Origin: Brachypterus glaber
Taxonomy: Eukaryota > Arthropoda > Insecta > Coleoptera > Kateretidae
Direction: 5' to 3'
DNA length: 64,000 bases
Assembly: GCA_958510825.1 (NCBI GenBank)
Contig: OY294052.1
Location: forward strand, 10,623,816-10,687,815
Made by a program: the position numbers and the translations under genes. The notes under the pieces are model-generated. The model worked only from the letters and a program-made list of their open reading frames with translations. It searched no databases and was not told the DNA's origin. Positions 10,640 through 22,319 of the stretch are shown here, in pieces. Positions within the stretch are counted from its first letter, which is position 1; each line of letters starts with the position of its first letter.

Positions 10640-11479
10640 AAAGGAAAGGAATAAAAATCTATACAGTAAAAGATTGATGAAACATTTATAATTCATAACT
10701 GCTGCAATTTTTCTGCTACTGAGCGAGAAAAACCATATGCGGCATACCGTTTATTTACATAAAACAAATGATTATATAATATTCTGGTACATTTTAAATT
10801 TGCTCGTAAAGTTTATCCTTGCTGTAAATCGCATATGTTCGACCTAGAGAAATGCAAATAATACACGATATTTTAATTTGTTGACATATTACTTCATAGT
10901 TCAAACATATTATGAACTCCGGTCATTTTAAAATAGACTTAATTTTTTCAATAAAATTTATTAATAATTACCTACAAAAAATTAAGAAAAACAAGCGATG
11001 GGGGATTTATTTTTTGTCTTGTATTTCCTTAAAAGTTTTTTTCTTAAGAGTTTTCGGAAATTTTTAGTTCCACCGTTCCTGAGTTTTGAAGTAATAAATA
11101 TTCTTAAAATGCTACTTTAAGTGCCCTATTCTCCGTGTCTGAAATAGAACGCAGTGACTAATACTTAAAACGTATTATGCTGCTCTCTTATAAGGGATTC
11201 CTCTAACTAACATTTGTTTCATTTTCGGCTTATCTTATACCTGTTGTTCTATGTCATATTTCTTTTCTTCAGGGTTATCACAAGTCAGGGAAACCAGAAA
11301 AGTCAGGGAAATTGAAATTAAAACCTGGAAGTCAGGGAATTTAGGGAAAACAGCAATGTTAGTTAGGACGTTTTAACTAAGGAGGACAGAATAGCTCGCT
11401 TAGGAAGCGATTTAATAAAATAGTTTACAGAAACATTTTCTCATTTTTCGTCTGGTTTGAACATGTTTGATATTTTCAT
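10640..11479. other. unassigned stretch with AAGTCAGGGAA motif
   Basis: Mostly unrecognised. Around 11283-11345 the motif AAGTCAGGGAA recurs about three times, a pattern seen in dispersed eukaryotic repeats. No gene seen. Confidence 0.4.
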
Positions 11480-11870
11480 CTTTTAAAATTTGAGCAGAGA
11501 GGCATGGGGGCATTTTTTTTAAGGAAAAGGGGGTCGCGTGATACATTATTTTAAAGCTTATAAAATTGTCTCTTCGATCATATATTTTTTTTTATTTTTA
11601 GATACATTTTTTTAGGGTTTAAAATAGGATTGAAAACGGGAATTTCCGTCAAAATTTCTTGAAAAAAATTAAACAATTTTTGAAAATTGGCTAATTTCAC
11701 AATGCAAATACGTAAATTATACGTTTAAACTAATTTAAAATAATATAAATAGATATTTACAAAAAAAAAAAACTAAAAAATCGCATTTTTTAGCAAAAAA
11801 ACCTGAAAAATAAAAACTTAAAAAAATTAAATTAAAAAAATTTAAAAAAATTATGGTCGAATAACGCACG
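11480..11870 (+). repeat. family F foldback, internal fragment
   Basis: Matches the central part of 31901-32632: TTTTAAAATTTGAGCAG, GGCATGGGGGCATTTTTT, GGGGGTCGCGTGATACAT and TTTTAAAGCTTATAAAATT. Both outer ends with the CGGTCCAAAAGTCACC terminus are missing. Confidence 0.65.
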
Positions 11871-12667
11871 GTATATTATATTGAGATTAATTCAAATATT
11901 CCAAATGTGTAATTACAAGTTTTATGGTATTTCTTCGAGCGGCCGAACGTCTCGACTTACATAAGGATATAGAACAGGATCTTAGTCTCAGAGAAGAAAA
12001 AAAATGTTGTAAGCCCATGTCTGGCTATTTTTAGAACGCGTGGGCATGTCAAACGCGCTTCGTTTGTTGCCTTTGTCATGTTAATGGAGACTATTATTAA
12101 AAAATAATTGAAAAGATTTTTTATAAGGAAATTTCAAATTTACAGCTAAGATTCTTTTATAAATAAGCTGTAAAAATATGTAATGCTTCGTATTCCATTT
12201 ATACTCTTCACAGTAAACAGTACATTGAGTTTTTTCTTGGTATACATTGCAAAATAAACCATAGTACTCAAGTTAATTTTTTTATAAATTTAATAAGTAA
12301 GTTTTTCTTAAAGGAATTGTACCATTTTCAACCTAATTTTTTATTATTTGTAGCTTGAAAATGACTTTATGTTAAAAAAGTCGAAACAATTGTCGCTGTA
12401 ATGTTTGTCTAATAGACACAAATTTATATTTTGGAGAGATAAAATTTTTTCTATGGTTTATTTAAATCAACTCCAATATGATCATATTACTCATATGAGT
12501 AAGGATCAAGAATTTCTTAAATTGCAAAATAGTTTTTGAGCTTTATGGGTAACGCCCAGGCGCGCCCCTAGGTTTAACTTTTTTATTTAAAATTGTATTT
12601 TTTTCGAAATCTGTAAAAATATTTCTATTTATCAAAGTAATCTTTTCTAAATTTTGGAGTTTCTCGG
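11871..12667. other. unassigned stretch with a 16-bp palindrome
   Basis: No gene recognised. A perfect palindrome, TTACTCATATGAGTAA, lies at 12487-12502. A slightly GC-richer patch lies at 11935-12065. Confidence 0.4.
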
Positions 12668-13294
12668 ACTTCATAAAATATGACAAAAAGTTCCTATAAA
12701 CAAATGCCTAAAAATGCGTCGTTAGGGAGCTAAGCCCCTTTGAAAGTGGCAAAAAATCGGTTTTTATTTAATAACTCAGGAACTCCGTGATATATAGCAA
12801 CGCGGTTTTGCATGTGAACTAATCTTAATAAGGCCCATCTTTGAATATTATTTTCATGTACTTATTTTAACCACGGGTGTGCGAAACGGGGGGGGGGGGG
12901 CTTATCAGTTTTTTGTTCAAATTAATTTTTCTCGAAAACGGTTAATCCTACATTGTACAACAAGAGTACCTTTTTTTGATTTAAGGAATATAAAATTAGA
13001 AAAAAATTACACAGAAAAAAGTTTGGGATAAAAACTGAGGTTCCCCCGTTTCGCACCCCCTGGTTAAAATAAGTACATGAAAATAATATACAAAGATGAG
13101 CCTTATTAAGATTAGTTGCAAAACCTCGTTGCAATATATCTTAAAGGGTTCCGAATTTTTTAGTCTCTTTCATAGGGGCTCAGGTCCCCTACGAAGTATT
13201 TTTAGACATATGTTTTTAGGAACTTTTTGTCATATGATGATGTAAAATTAATTAATTAAAATTTCGGAACCTATTTTAAATACAACGTGTATAT
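12668..13294. mobile_element. family B-related foldback
   Basis: Two arms pair: TATGACAAAAAGTTCCTATA near 12680 with its complement near 13232, continuing through TTATTTAATAACTCAGGAAC and a GTGCGAAACGGGG block. A G run at about 12889 and a C run at about 13033 mark the inner ends of the arms. The segment 13255-13294 resembles the terminal sequence of the 61443 foldback, so the right end extends there. It has no coding capacity. Confidence 0.7.
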
Positions 13295-13324
13295 TTTTTG
13301 AAAAATTGCACCCCCCATAAAAAA

Positions 13325-14113
13325 GTGACCGCAAAAAAGAGGTTTTTAGCCTGTTTTTCCTGTAACTTCGATTGGAATTGATAAAATGTAACGTATAAGT
13401 GCTTAAAATTGTTGTCTGGTCATGAACTTGTGCAAAAAGCAAGATTTATTGTTCTAGAAGCTAAACATCCCCTTAAACAAAGGGTTAACTAGGGTACTTG
13501 AATTGAATTTTATACCAAACTTTCTCACATTTTATTAAACATAACTGGCTGGATCCCTTTAACTCGATTTTTCTTGAGATACTTTATGATTTACTACTTT
13601 TTTGTGCTTGGGGGTAGTTTAACCCTCTTTGTGGGGGGTGGATTTTCATCAAACCCAAGGGTGATACCCCTTTACGTATTTTATATGTTTCATATTACAG
13701 AAAAATGTTTTTTTTAAATTGATAGAAATATTTTTTGATTTTTCTGTAATATGAAACATAAAAAACACGTCGGGGTATTACCCTTGGATTCGATGGAAAT
13801 CCACCCCCACAAAGAGGGTTAAACTACCCCCAAGCACCAAAAAAGTAGTAAATCATAAAGTATCTCAAGAAAAATCGAGTTAAAGGGATCCAGTCAGTTA
13901 TGTTTAATAAAATGTGAGAAAGTTTGGTATAAAATTCAATTCAAGTACCCTAGTTAACCCTTTGTTTAAGGGGATGTTTAGCTTCTAGAACAATAAATCT
14001 TGCTTTTTGCACAAGTTCATGACCAGACAAAAATTTGAGCACTTATACGTTTCATTTTATCAATTCCAATCGAAGTTACAGGTGTTTGAAAAACAGGCAA
14101 ACTTTGCGGTCAC
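13325..14113. mobile_element. 789-bp long foldback with about 390-bp arms
   Basis: The left arm starts GTGACCGCAAA and the right arm ends TTTGCGGTCAC. Arms match through GTAACTTCGATTGGAATTG, TGGTCATGAACTTGTGC, CTTCTAGAACAATAAATC, AAAGGGATCCAG and GGGGGTAGTTTAACCCTC. The centre at about 13719 is a T-rich loop flanked by TTTCATATTACAGAAAAA and its complement. The few mismatches suggest a young element, or arms kept alike by exchange. No ORF of note. Confidence 0.85.
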
Positions 14114-14464
14114 TATGCGAGGCCTATTTTTCAATACTTTTGTTATTTGGTTATAAATAATATGGTTATATCTACCTTTTTTTAAAAGGAAGTTTACCAA
14201 CCGTTTTTTATAACAATTTTTTTATTAGGTTCTATTTTTGGCATCACTGTAATCGAATATTGATTTATTTTATTGATGTTTTTTTCTATAATAGTTTTAT
14301 AGTAATAGGTATTTTAAAAACATCCGTATTAATATAATATTAATAAATTATAATAATAATAAAATATAACATTAATTAATTTTAATAAGCCATTGCTTTT
14401 AAGAATTGTGTTAGAAAAAAACTCTTATTTCTTCTTTCTTAGGTTAAAAATAAATTACGCAAAA
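14114..14464. other. AT-rich stretch without recognised feature
   Basis: Runs of TAATAATA-like sequence; nothing recognised. Confidence 0.4.
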
Positions 14465-14690
14465 TAAAATATACCGAATTCTTTAACGCTCAGTGGCCAT
14501 CGAGGTTGCCATTTGCTTTGTCTCCAATCACAAGCGACATCAAATAGCCAAGATTCGTACATCTTAGTTGTTTACTTGTTTTTAAGATAAAATTTTTATT
14601 CTTTTTTATTCTTCGATACTAAAATAATTTAAACCGATTTAAACAAAAAAAAATTGTCTCTTAAGAGGTTAAGGTTTTGTTTCACAAGTA
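14465..14690 (-). repeat. dispersed repeat family N, copy 1
   Basis: Matches the complement of 51350-51565. Shared blocks are GTTGCCATTTGCTTTGT, CCAATCAAAAGC-like sequence, AAGATTCGNACATCTT and AAGAGGTTAAGG. No terminal repeats seen. Confidence 0.6.
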
Positions 14691-15258
14691 GGTGAACGAA
14701 CGAACTTTTTACCATATTATTGTTTTTTTATACGATATTTTATTTTCTCAAAATTAATAAAGGACCTATTTAGCTATAAATATATTTTTTACCTTTTTAG
14801 GACTGTATTTTTAAAAAATTATAAACGAGTTTTGTTAAGAAATTCTCCAAAACCACAAAAATTGCAAAAAAATGCACGAAAAAGATGTGATTGATAAACT
14901 ATTAAAAATAGCAACAACTATAGTAGTACTAACTGACAGCGTAAACTTGGCTCAGTTCTTTAATGGCATAACAATGATATCTGCACAACTGAAGGACTAT
15001 GTGCAAAAACCAGTCAACTCCATTTTCATACAAAGATAATATATTCATTCAACCAAAATGTTTTATTTGGACTTACTTTTTCCATTTCCAAATTCAATAC
15101 GTTTTGTTAATTTTTGTCTTGTAATGATAATTTTTTGATTTAATTGTGTTTTTTTTTTTATATTTGCTATGTCTAAAAAGAAGAAAAAAAAATAAAAAAT
15201 AAACCAATTTTGTTTTAGTTTTTGCTCGAGTTCTGGTTTCCTTAGAGTTTCAGGAGAA
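14691..15258. other. AT-rich stretch before the first gap
   Basis: No gene or repeat recognised. Confidence 0.4.
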
Positions 15259-15458
15259 NNNNNNNNNNNNNNNNNNNNNNNNNNNNNNNNNNNNNNNNNN
15301 NNNNNNNNNNNNNNNNNNNNNNNNNNNNNNNNNNNNNNNNNNNNNNNNNNNNNNNNNNNNNNNNNNNNNNNNNNNNNNNNNNNNNNNNNNNNNNNNNNNN
15401 NNNNNNNNNNNNNNNNNNNNNNNNNNNNNNNNNNNNNNNNNNNNNNNNNNNNNNNNNN
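15259..15458. other. scaffold gap of exactly 200 N
   Basis: Same length as the second gap, so a fixed-size placeholder rather than a measured distance. Reading frames crossing it are meaningless. Confidence 0.99.
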
Positions 15459-16138
15459 ACTCATTAAATTGCTCAAATGTCATTTTATAAGGATAACGTA
15501 TTATTTACATACATTAGTACCCATAAAAAAACAAATAAAAATTAAAAATCACACGAATTTCGAATTAAATTGCCGACTCCTGAAGGTTTTTTTTGAATTT
15601 CATCACACCGGCAGAAGGTTCTTATTATTAGAAAAACGTGATTAAACGTTTGCAGCTCAACTAAAGTTCACTACTTGCTTTAGTCATATTTTCTTATTTA
15701 CCTTGCAGATGATTTCCATGAAATAAAGCATAGGACAAAAATATTAATTTTCAAGAATAAAAAAAAAATCACAATTATTGATATTGATTAAATTTTAGTC
15801 ACCAATCTCTCACCATGCGTTTGGACTTTTTTTTCTACTTGAAAAGAAAACACCAACATGATAATTTATATTAAAACGTTAGTACTAGTTTAAGACTTTT
15901 TAAAAGAGATACACATTTTACGCTTAAAAGCGTTAAGGTTTTTTATGTATTGATGTATTGATGATTAATAATAAATTTAACGAAAATTTTACCTTCATAT
16001 CCTGTTTGTTGAAAAACACTACTAACCTGTAACAAATAAAAAAAAATAAATTACATTTCAAAACTGTTTTATATAGTTTCATATAATATGAATCATTTTA
16101 AAAAGTAAAAAAAGTAAAAAATTTAAGAAGATTACTGT
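15459..16138. other. AT-rich stretch without recognised feature
   Basis: No gene, tandem or inverted repeat recognised. Confidence 0.4.
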
Positions 16139-16357
16139 TTATAGTTGAGAAAAAGATGCCAGTCGCTTGCTTGCAAAACACTTTACACTACGATATTTCA
16201 AGAGATCTTTGACATAGAGACTTGAAATTTGGAACAAATTTTGTTTACTGCTTAGAAAATCTTTGTCCCAAATTTCAAGTCACTGGGTCAAAGTGTTTTT
16301 GAAATATCGTAGTTTAAACTCGTTTTACAAGCGACTTACATCTTTTTCTCTTCTATA
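16139..16357. mobile_element. 219-bp foldback MITE
   Basis: Arms of about 100 bp pair: GAGAAAAAGATG, AGTCGCTTG, ACTACGATATTTCAA and GACTTGAAATTTGG on the left match their complements on the right, around a centre at about 16250. No coding capacity. Confidence 0.8.
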
Positions 16358-16852
16358 ACGTTAAAACCTTTAAGAGTTTGAAATATTAGGGCAAAATTTT
16401 CAATTTTGGAAATATAGATTAAAATTGTCCTGTCGAAAGAACTTTTTATTAAGTAAGAAAGTTATATATCTATAAATAAAAAAAAAAAGATTTTCAAAAC
16501 ATTTTTAAATTTTTCAATTTTTTTTTTAATTTACATTTCGTGAAACACGAAAAAAATTTGAAAAAAAAAATTTGAACATGATAGTTATTATTTTTTAAAA
16601 AAGTTTAACCCCCCATATTCATGAAAAACAATAGGGACCTTCCACTCATAGAACTTGATTTTTCCTGAAAATTTGAAGTCGGTCGGATTATTCGTTCTTG
16701 AGTTATCATGTCTACAAAAAACGTGACATCAGACAGACGGACACACGGACATTTTCAAAGTTTATTATTTTTCCATGAAACACATTTGTATCCAAGAATT
16801 TTTTGTCCAGAACGTTTTTTTTGGCGATTTTGGGAAATTCGAAACTACCGTA

Positions 16853-17488
16853 TATTATTCTAGCGCAGGCGCTGTGAATAATATAATAACGTTTTTTGTG
16901 TGTTATTATCAACGAACTAATAACTCTTCTCTCTAGAATAGGCATTTCATTCGTAAAAACTGACAAAAACGTAGCCAACATATAGATTCGTCTGTCTTAC
17001 TCGCACAGCTTTGTTCTAACAAGGACAACAATCACAGATACTGGTTACTGTTATTGTTCAGGCCTGAATATACCTACTATTTGTTTACAAACAAACCGAG
17101 ATCTTGGCGATACTTTATATTACCGGTATACGTATTCTAGAGAGAAGAGTTATTAGTTCGTTGGTTATTATTGTAACGATAAAAAACTGACCACACCCAA
17201 CCCGTCCAGCTTATACCGTCATCGGTATTAAGTGTGTAATCGAGTAAAACATAAATTAACAAAAGCGAAGAATGTCTTCCGAAGAAATTAATATGTTTGT
17301 CGACTTGCAGTGCGTAAATACAGGCAATAAAATTAAATTTATACGTACTCGAGTACTCCATAAGAAAAACTCTGTAATTAAATTAAAACATTTTTAATCA
17401 AGTGTATTGTAAACCTGTCTTATGGTAGTTGTGGTGATTTGTGCAATAACTGAATGTTATTCACATCGCCTGCGCTAGAATAACATAT
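16853..17488. mobile_element. inverted-repeat element, second level of the nest
   Basis: The left end ATTCTAGCGCAGGCGCTGTG pairs with CATCGCCTGCGCTAGAAT on the right, the arms continuing into TTATT and AATAA. It lies within the 16598-17933 element and contains a third inverted repeat. Confidence 0.65.
16901..17172. mobile_element. inverted-repeat element, innermost level
   Basis: The block CGAACTAATAACTCTTCTCT near 16912-16931 pairs with its complement near 17142-17161; the arms total about 38 bp including CTAGAATA / TATTCTAG. The minus-strand frames here are by-products. Confidence 0.6.
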
Positions 17489-17492
17489 GGTG

Positions 17493-17659
17493 GGGTCACT
17501 TCATCTGGGGTTACTTTGTTCTTTTGTACTTGGCCTGTTTTTGCTCCGGTTTTCGGGTTTTCTTGTTTTTGTTGTTTAACGGAGAAAAGCTTACTCAAAA
17601 AAAAAAAAAACGAATGACAAAGAACAAAAGAAAAAAACAAGACTAAGATGAAGTGACCC
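17493..17659. mobile_element. 167-bp MITE with GGGTCACTTCATCT ends
   Basis: GGGTCACTTCATCT at the left is complementary to the right end AGATGAAGTGACCC, and inner blocks TTTGTTCTTTTGT / CAAAGAACAAAAG also pair. The termini resemble those of 8042-8730, so the two are probably related families. No clear target duplication is visible. Confidence 0.65.
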
Positions 17660-18103
17660 TATTTTTTTCAAAAAAAAAAAAAATCAAAAATCGTCCTAGA
17701 CAAAAAATTCTTGGATATAAATTTATTTCATGAAAAAATAGGCAACTTTTTTTTTTCAAATGTCCTTCCGTCCGTCTGATGTCACGAGTTTTGTGAACAC
17801 GATAACTCAAGAACGAATAATCCGATCGACTTGAAATTGGCAGAAAAAATCAAGTTCTATGAGGGGAAGATCCCTATTGGTTTTAAAAGGAATCCCCCGA
17901 AAAACAAAAAAGTTATAGGGGGTTAAACTTTTAAAAGAATCGAAAAAAGCTGAAAGAAAATCCCGATTAACGTAATTTTTGTAGGAAAAATTACTTTTAT
18001 TATAGGGATAAATTCTACCAAAAGAAAATAAAAAAAAATTTGAAATTATTTTAAGTTTTTTTTTTTGAAATTCTTTTTTTAATTTTTCGTTTTTCGCAAA
18101 CTA

Positions 18104-18316
18104 CAGTAACAAATTTTTGTAGATGCCAAACATTGATAAAGGCTATCATTTTATGTAATTTGGGGTGGAAATGGCACTTATCTTTGCCCCAGACTTTTTT
18201 ATCTGTGGATTTTTTGATATTTTATCGATAAAATATGATCCTTTTTAAAAATACATAAAAAAGGTACTCTTTATGTAACACCGTAGCTATGGTTGACCCT
18301 ACGCGTAGGGTCAACC
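18104..18316. repeat. family B-related fragment ending in a 26-bp perfect palindrome
   Basis: ACAGTAACAAATTTTTG and GGCTATCATTTTATGTAA match the B element near 2548-2605, and AAAAAGGTACTCTT matches the 61443 foldback. The bases 18291-18316 are a perfect palindrome of half-site GGTTGACCCTACG. It is probably the collapsed centre of a foldback. Confidence 0.55.
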
Positions 18317-18415
18317 GTTCCCGAGAAAGCTGCAGTCAAAGAAAAAAGTTTACGTTCTAAGCATCAAGAATAGGAACTAAAAAATGCACAAATTACTGCA
18401 GGATGACTCTTCCTG

Positions 18416-18471
18416 AAGTATTGGCCTTTATAACTTTTAATTTAAATTAAAAGTTATAGAGGTCAATACTT
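18416..18471. repeat. 56-bp near-perfect palindrome
   Basis: AAGTATTGGCCTTTATAACT on the left pairs with its complement, around AATTTAAATT. It is likely a tiny MITE or a foldback remnant. Confidence 0.7.
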
Positions 18472-19126
18472 TTCAAAAAAATATATAAAAAATAGAAGAA
18501 AAAAAGAAAAAAGTAGGGTTTCCATAGAAACACAAAATTTTTAGAAAACATTACAAAAAACATTATTTTGATATAAATATTCATTTTGGTGCAACAAACC
18601 ATTGGGGGGAGCTTCTATAAATTTTTGTTCATGAATAGATTTAGAATAAATTTATAGGGGTCGCCACTTAAATAAAAGAATGGGTTCTTGTACCAAAAGC
18701 CTCAATTAATCTTACGAGCTAACAAAGGCAACTGGACAAATTCCTTTGTTACGCAGAATTAACGATTTTTTATGCAGGAGATCAATTTGCACTTAATTCT
18801 TGGCCGCTTTGATTTGTTTATGGCCAGTGCGTCATTAACCAGATAACATAAAACCCATTTGTCGACCTTAGCACTTATTTTCTTCGACCAACACACACAC
18901 ACGATGAATTTTAATAGGCTGAGATAAAAAGATTTTTTATTTGATTGGTTCTAAAAGCGACACTTTTTGTTCATGTTTTTGAAGCAAAAAGTTAGTTTGT
19001 GGCCAAAAAAAATTTCGACCCGCTAACTAAAAGTTGTTGTTTTTAGCTTTTTTCAATAAGATGCTTTACCTTAGGTATATTTTAATAATTTATTATAATT
19101 AGTAACAATCGAATAAAAAATATTGT
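18472..19126. other. unassigned stretch
   Basis: No gene recognised. A G run near 18605 and the block GGGGTCGCCAC resemble pieces of the foldback families but are too short to assign. Confidence 0.35.
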
Positions 19127-19243
19127 ATAATACACGGGCAAAAGTTAAATCTCGAATTCGTAGGTTTATTACCCGCGAGCCGTAGACTCTGGACTTCTAA
19201 AAACCTACTCAGAAATGTAACTTTTCGCCCTTGTGTTATAATA
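19127..19243. mobile_element. 117-bp MITE
   Basis: The left end ATAATACACGGGCAAAAGTT pairs with the right end AACTTTTCGCCCTTGTGTT. Inner GTAGGTTT / AAACCTAC blocks also pair. Confidence 0.65.
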
Positions 19244-19909
19244 ACTATTTCAGGATGCATACGTCTTTTGTTTTACTTTAGGCAAATGCGTATGAAATGA
19301 CAATTCCTAAAAAATGGGTACTGAGCGAATATGCTTTCGAGTTGTCTGAAAATTATATAAATTGTATGAAATAATCCAGTTATCTAATTTTGGTTCCAAT
19401 CTATTTCTATATCTTTTTTGTCCAATAATTCTATATCTTTTTTTGTCTAATTTTAGAGGACTTAACCGTATTATTATTATTTATTGACTTGTCTAGATTC
19501 ATAACTTGACGAAACACGTCACATTTTACGTAGAAATGTGAAAAAAAATGATATACTGTGACTCTAATAGACATGGAGTCGATTATTGCTATAAATAATG
19601 AAATATTTTTATTCTTGTTTTTATAATAATAACCTTAGAAAATATTTTATTTATTTGTTTTTAAATTATTTTTAAAATATTATATACAAGGGCTGTAATG
19701 TAAAAATTTTCCCTCTACGAAGACGCCTTCGCCAAAATTATAATCACCAGAGATCTAAACTACCGCATAGACAACAAACTTTTTTTGTTAAGTATACAGG
19801 CTTATTTAGAAATAGTTATTAAAAAACCAGGAACTCCTGATGGTTCCAGAAATAGATTCCAAGAATTAAAAATAATTAAGAAATTAGGTCTCTAATACCT
19901 CACTGGCGC
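19244..19909. other. unassigned stretch with an inverted SINE scrap
   Basis: Mostly unrecognised. At about 19725-19745 the block ACGCCTTCGCCAAAATT is the complement of the SINE core, suggesting a short reverse fragment. Confidence 0.35.
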
Positions 19910-20095
19910 CGATTGCCTTTTTCAGTTAATTAATAATTGAAATTTGGCGAAGGCGTACTCCCTAGATATATTGGTTCGAAAGTCAATTAAAGCCGGTGGT
20001 TCCCTCTACTACTAGCCCACACAAGTCCTGGACTTAGGGGATGCTTAATTAAGTAGAATAGTACGAGGTTAAAAACAAACATAAACATAAACATA
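19910..20095 (+). mobile_element. tRNA-derived SINE, 5'-truncated copy
   Basis: Aligns with the body of the SINE at 41878-42132: CACTGGCGCCGAT, TTTTTCAGTTAATTAATAAT, GGCGAAGGCG, GGTTCGAAAGTCA, GGTGGTTCCCTCTACTACTA, CCTGGACTTAGGGGATGC and GTACGAGGTTAAA. The tRNA-like head with A and B boxes is missing. The 3' tail is a short run of ACATAA units. Confidence 0.8.
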
Positions 20096-21313
20096 ATACC
20101 AACCCAAAAAGACAATTCCATAAAAATATTATATTTGGATGTTCACAGTGCAACAAAAAGTGTGCATTATATGCAAAATTATTAAAGAATACATAACAGC
20201 TTATTAAACACAAAAACAGGTAAAAAATCTTCACACACCACGGGGTATTATCAATGACTGTCAAATTAAGGAGTAGGTCATAAGTTCCCTAGAAAAAGTT
20301 AGACCTACTGTACACATAGCTGTGTTATAAAAAAAAAATAGTTTTTTACTTCAAAAAAAAAAGGATTGTACCTTCATGTAATTTAAAATATAATCTAAAA
20401 TGTTATTTTTACCTAAAATATGCATAATTTTATTTCAAAACAATAATAATTATACTTTTATCTCTTTCTGTAGAACCTTTCTCTTTATTTAATCTAAATA
20501 GGTCCATTAAAAAAAACCGTTTCGGAGCTACTCGTGAGGTTGTGGTGCTAGCACCAGCTTACCTTGTTATTCTATGTCGCTTTCCAGGTTGCCAAATTTA
20601 TTAAGTTAAATTGAAAACAATTTAGTTTCTAGTGCTTTTAAAGCTGACGTAACTCTCTCAATAATTGCTTTATTAACATAAATACAAAAAAATCACTTTG
20701 TTAGAAACTGGAAAAGTAAATGCAAAACACAACATATCTTCGAATAAATCAAAAGAAATAATCATCTTTTGAGTCCAATTAATTCATTGGGTTCAATTCA
20801 CATTATTAATTGCAAAAAAAATAAAATAAAGCAACCTTGGTAAACACGTTTGCGAGGGTTGCAAAATGTTTATATTATTATATACATTTTAGATGACACA
20901 AGCACATTCATAATTAATTAACATTGTAATACGTATATTTTACACAAAACACTACATTTATACAGTTTATTAAAAACCAGTGGCATAATAATTTTAGTTT
21001 CCTATGAAAAAAGTCTGCTCCTAAACGACTTCGTATATTTATTGTTTTAGTAAGGGAAAATTAAACTCTAACATGGATCTATATGTGTGTGTGTTTTTTT
21101 AAGCGCCGTATTTCTGAATAACCCTGTATATTTTTTCCTCAATTTTAAATAGGTATATACTTTTTATCAGAAATTTATTTATGTAGGTATGTGCACATCA
21201 TTATGATGACTACGGTTGCTCTATAAATTTCGACCTCTGCGAAATGGACCATTTGCATGAATTAATTAATTACTACAGTAGTAATTCATTAATTTAACCT
21301 ATAAAAAGATCGA
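20096..21313. other. AT-rich stretch without recognised gene
   Basis: Nothing recognised except a short palindrome centred near 21279 (TTACTACAGTAGTAA) and GAATAACCCTGTATA at about 21116-21130, the end motif of the TACAGGG-type repeats. Confidence 0.4.
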
Positions 21314-21630
21314 AATAACCATTGAGTTAGAGAGGGGAATTTTTTTGTGCCGATTTTACTTCGCGCATCTATCTCTATCTCTCTCTAAATCTCGGTCTTG
21401 CGCACTTCGAAATACACAAAGATAGCCACTCAGACAGAATTCCTGTTCCCCTCCACTCTGATTCATTGAAAAACAAACCAAAGCGTCAATTAGGCCATAG
21501 CAGCGAAAAACGACGTTAAACAGTAAAAACAAACCAAAGTCTGCGCAAACTCAAACTTTCAAACAAAGTTTGTCCACGCGCAGCCTGGGCGATTGGCACT
21601 CTCCCCTCTCTACCTCAATAGAAGTAACCA
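21314..21630. mobile_element. possible TIR element in a GC-richer island
   Basis: ATTGAGTTAGAGAGGGGA at the left pairs with TCCCCTCTCTACCTCAAT at the right, about 300 bp apart. The interior is less AT-rich, with GCGCATC, TGCGCA and CACGCGCAGCC. The pairing is limited to about 18 bp with mismatches, so the call is moderate. Confidence 0.4.
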
Positions 21631-22310
21631 GTAAATATATACATATAGGTCAAGGTAAAGATGGCGGCGCAAGCTCACCTTCAATTGTTAGGGATTTTAG
21701 TACGTTCATCAGTATTACTGATGAACATTCGACATTAAATGTCTAAACTACATCTTTAACAAATTTCATGACATTTTGATTTTTTTGAGGCAAAAAGCCT
21801 TCGTTTTTAGGATTATGAGTAATCATTTTCTGTGTAACTTGGTAGCAAACGTTCGCACGTAGGAGCTAGGAAGATTTATTTTTCTTATCGGTGTCCGACT
21901 GCAGTTCCCTCGATCGCGATATAATTACGGCAGAACGCGGTAGGTTCTTTGTTATGGTAATTCAATTGGGGTCAAGTCCGTATAAATATGTGCGTGTTTA
22001 TGTGTTTTTTATGTGTACCTTTGCATGTTATCATTACACAGGCCCGTCAATCAATATATATGTTAAAAGCCAGCCAGATAGTTATTATCCGGTTAAACTA
22101 CCAATGAATAAGCGCCGCGGTGCAAAAATCAGCAGTATCGATGTCATTTTTGATCGAGCACTAAAAAACTAAACTCCGCGCAGAATCTATCTGAACCGAT
22201 GCTCATTTTTTTCTTGTTGTTAAAAAGGAAACAAAAGCATCAATCTACAAATGTTTTGTTAAAATAAAGCAGTATAACGCGGTAGGTACTAAATAAAGGT
22301 TTTATAGAAA
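21631..22310. other. unassigned, moderately GC-rich stretch
   Basis: Contains GATGGCGGCGCAAGCTC at 21660 and an open frame at 21891-22172 with no recognisable domain. No supported gene. Confidence 0.35.
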
Positions 22311-22319
22311 ACGATATGG

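Larger units (their letters stand above)
16598..17933. mobile_element. 1.3-kb inverted-repeat element, outer level of a nest
   Basis: About 230 bp at 16598-16830 pair with 17690-17933. Paired blocks include AGTTTAACCCCCCATA / TATAGGGGGTTAAACTT, AACTTGATTTTTCCTG / CAGAAAAAATCAAGTT, ATTATTCGTTCTTGAGTTAT / ATAACTCAAGAACGAATAAT and CAAGAATTTTTTGTC / GACAAAAAATTCTTG. Each arm carries a short CAGACGGAC-type tract. The interior is another inverted-repeat element and a GGGTCAC MITE. Confidence 0.7.

Noticed and set aside
15063..15483. Open frames crossing the first N run
   Set aside because: Most codons are N; the frames exist only because N cannot form a stop. The same applies to 37429-37822.
21891..22172. 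93-codon open frame as a host gene
   Set aside because: Starts at a GTG-like alternative codon, has no recognisable domain, and lacks splice or neighbouring coding support.
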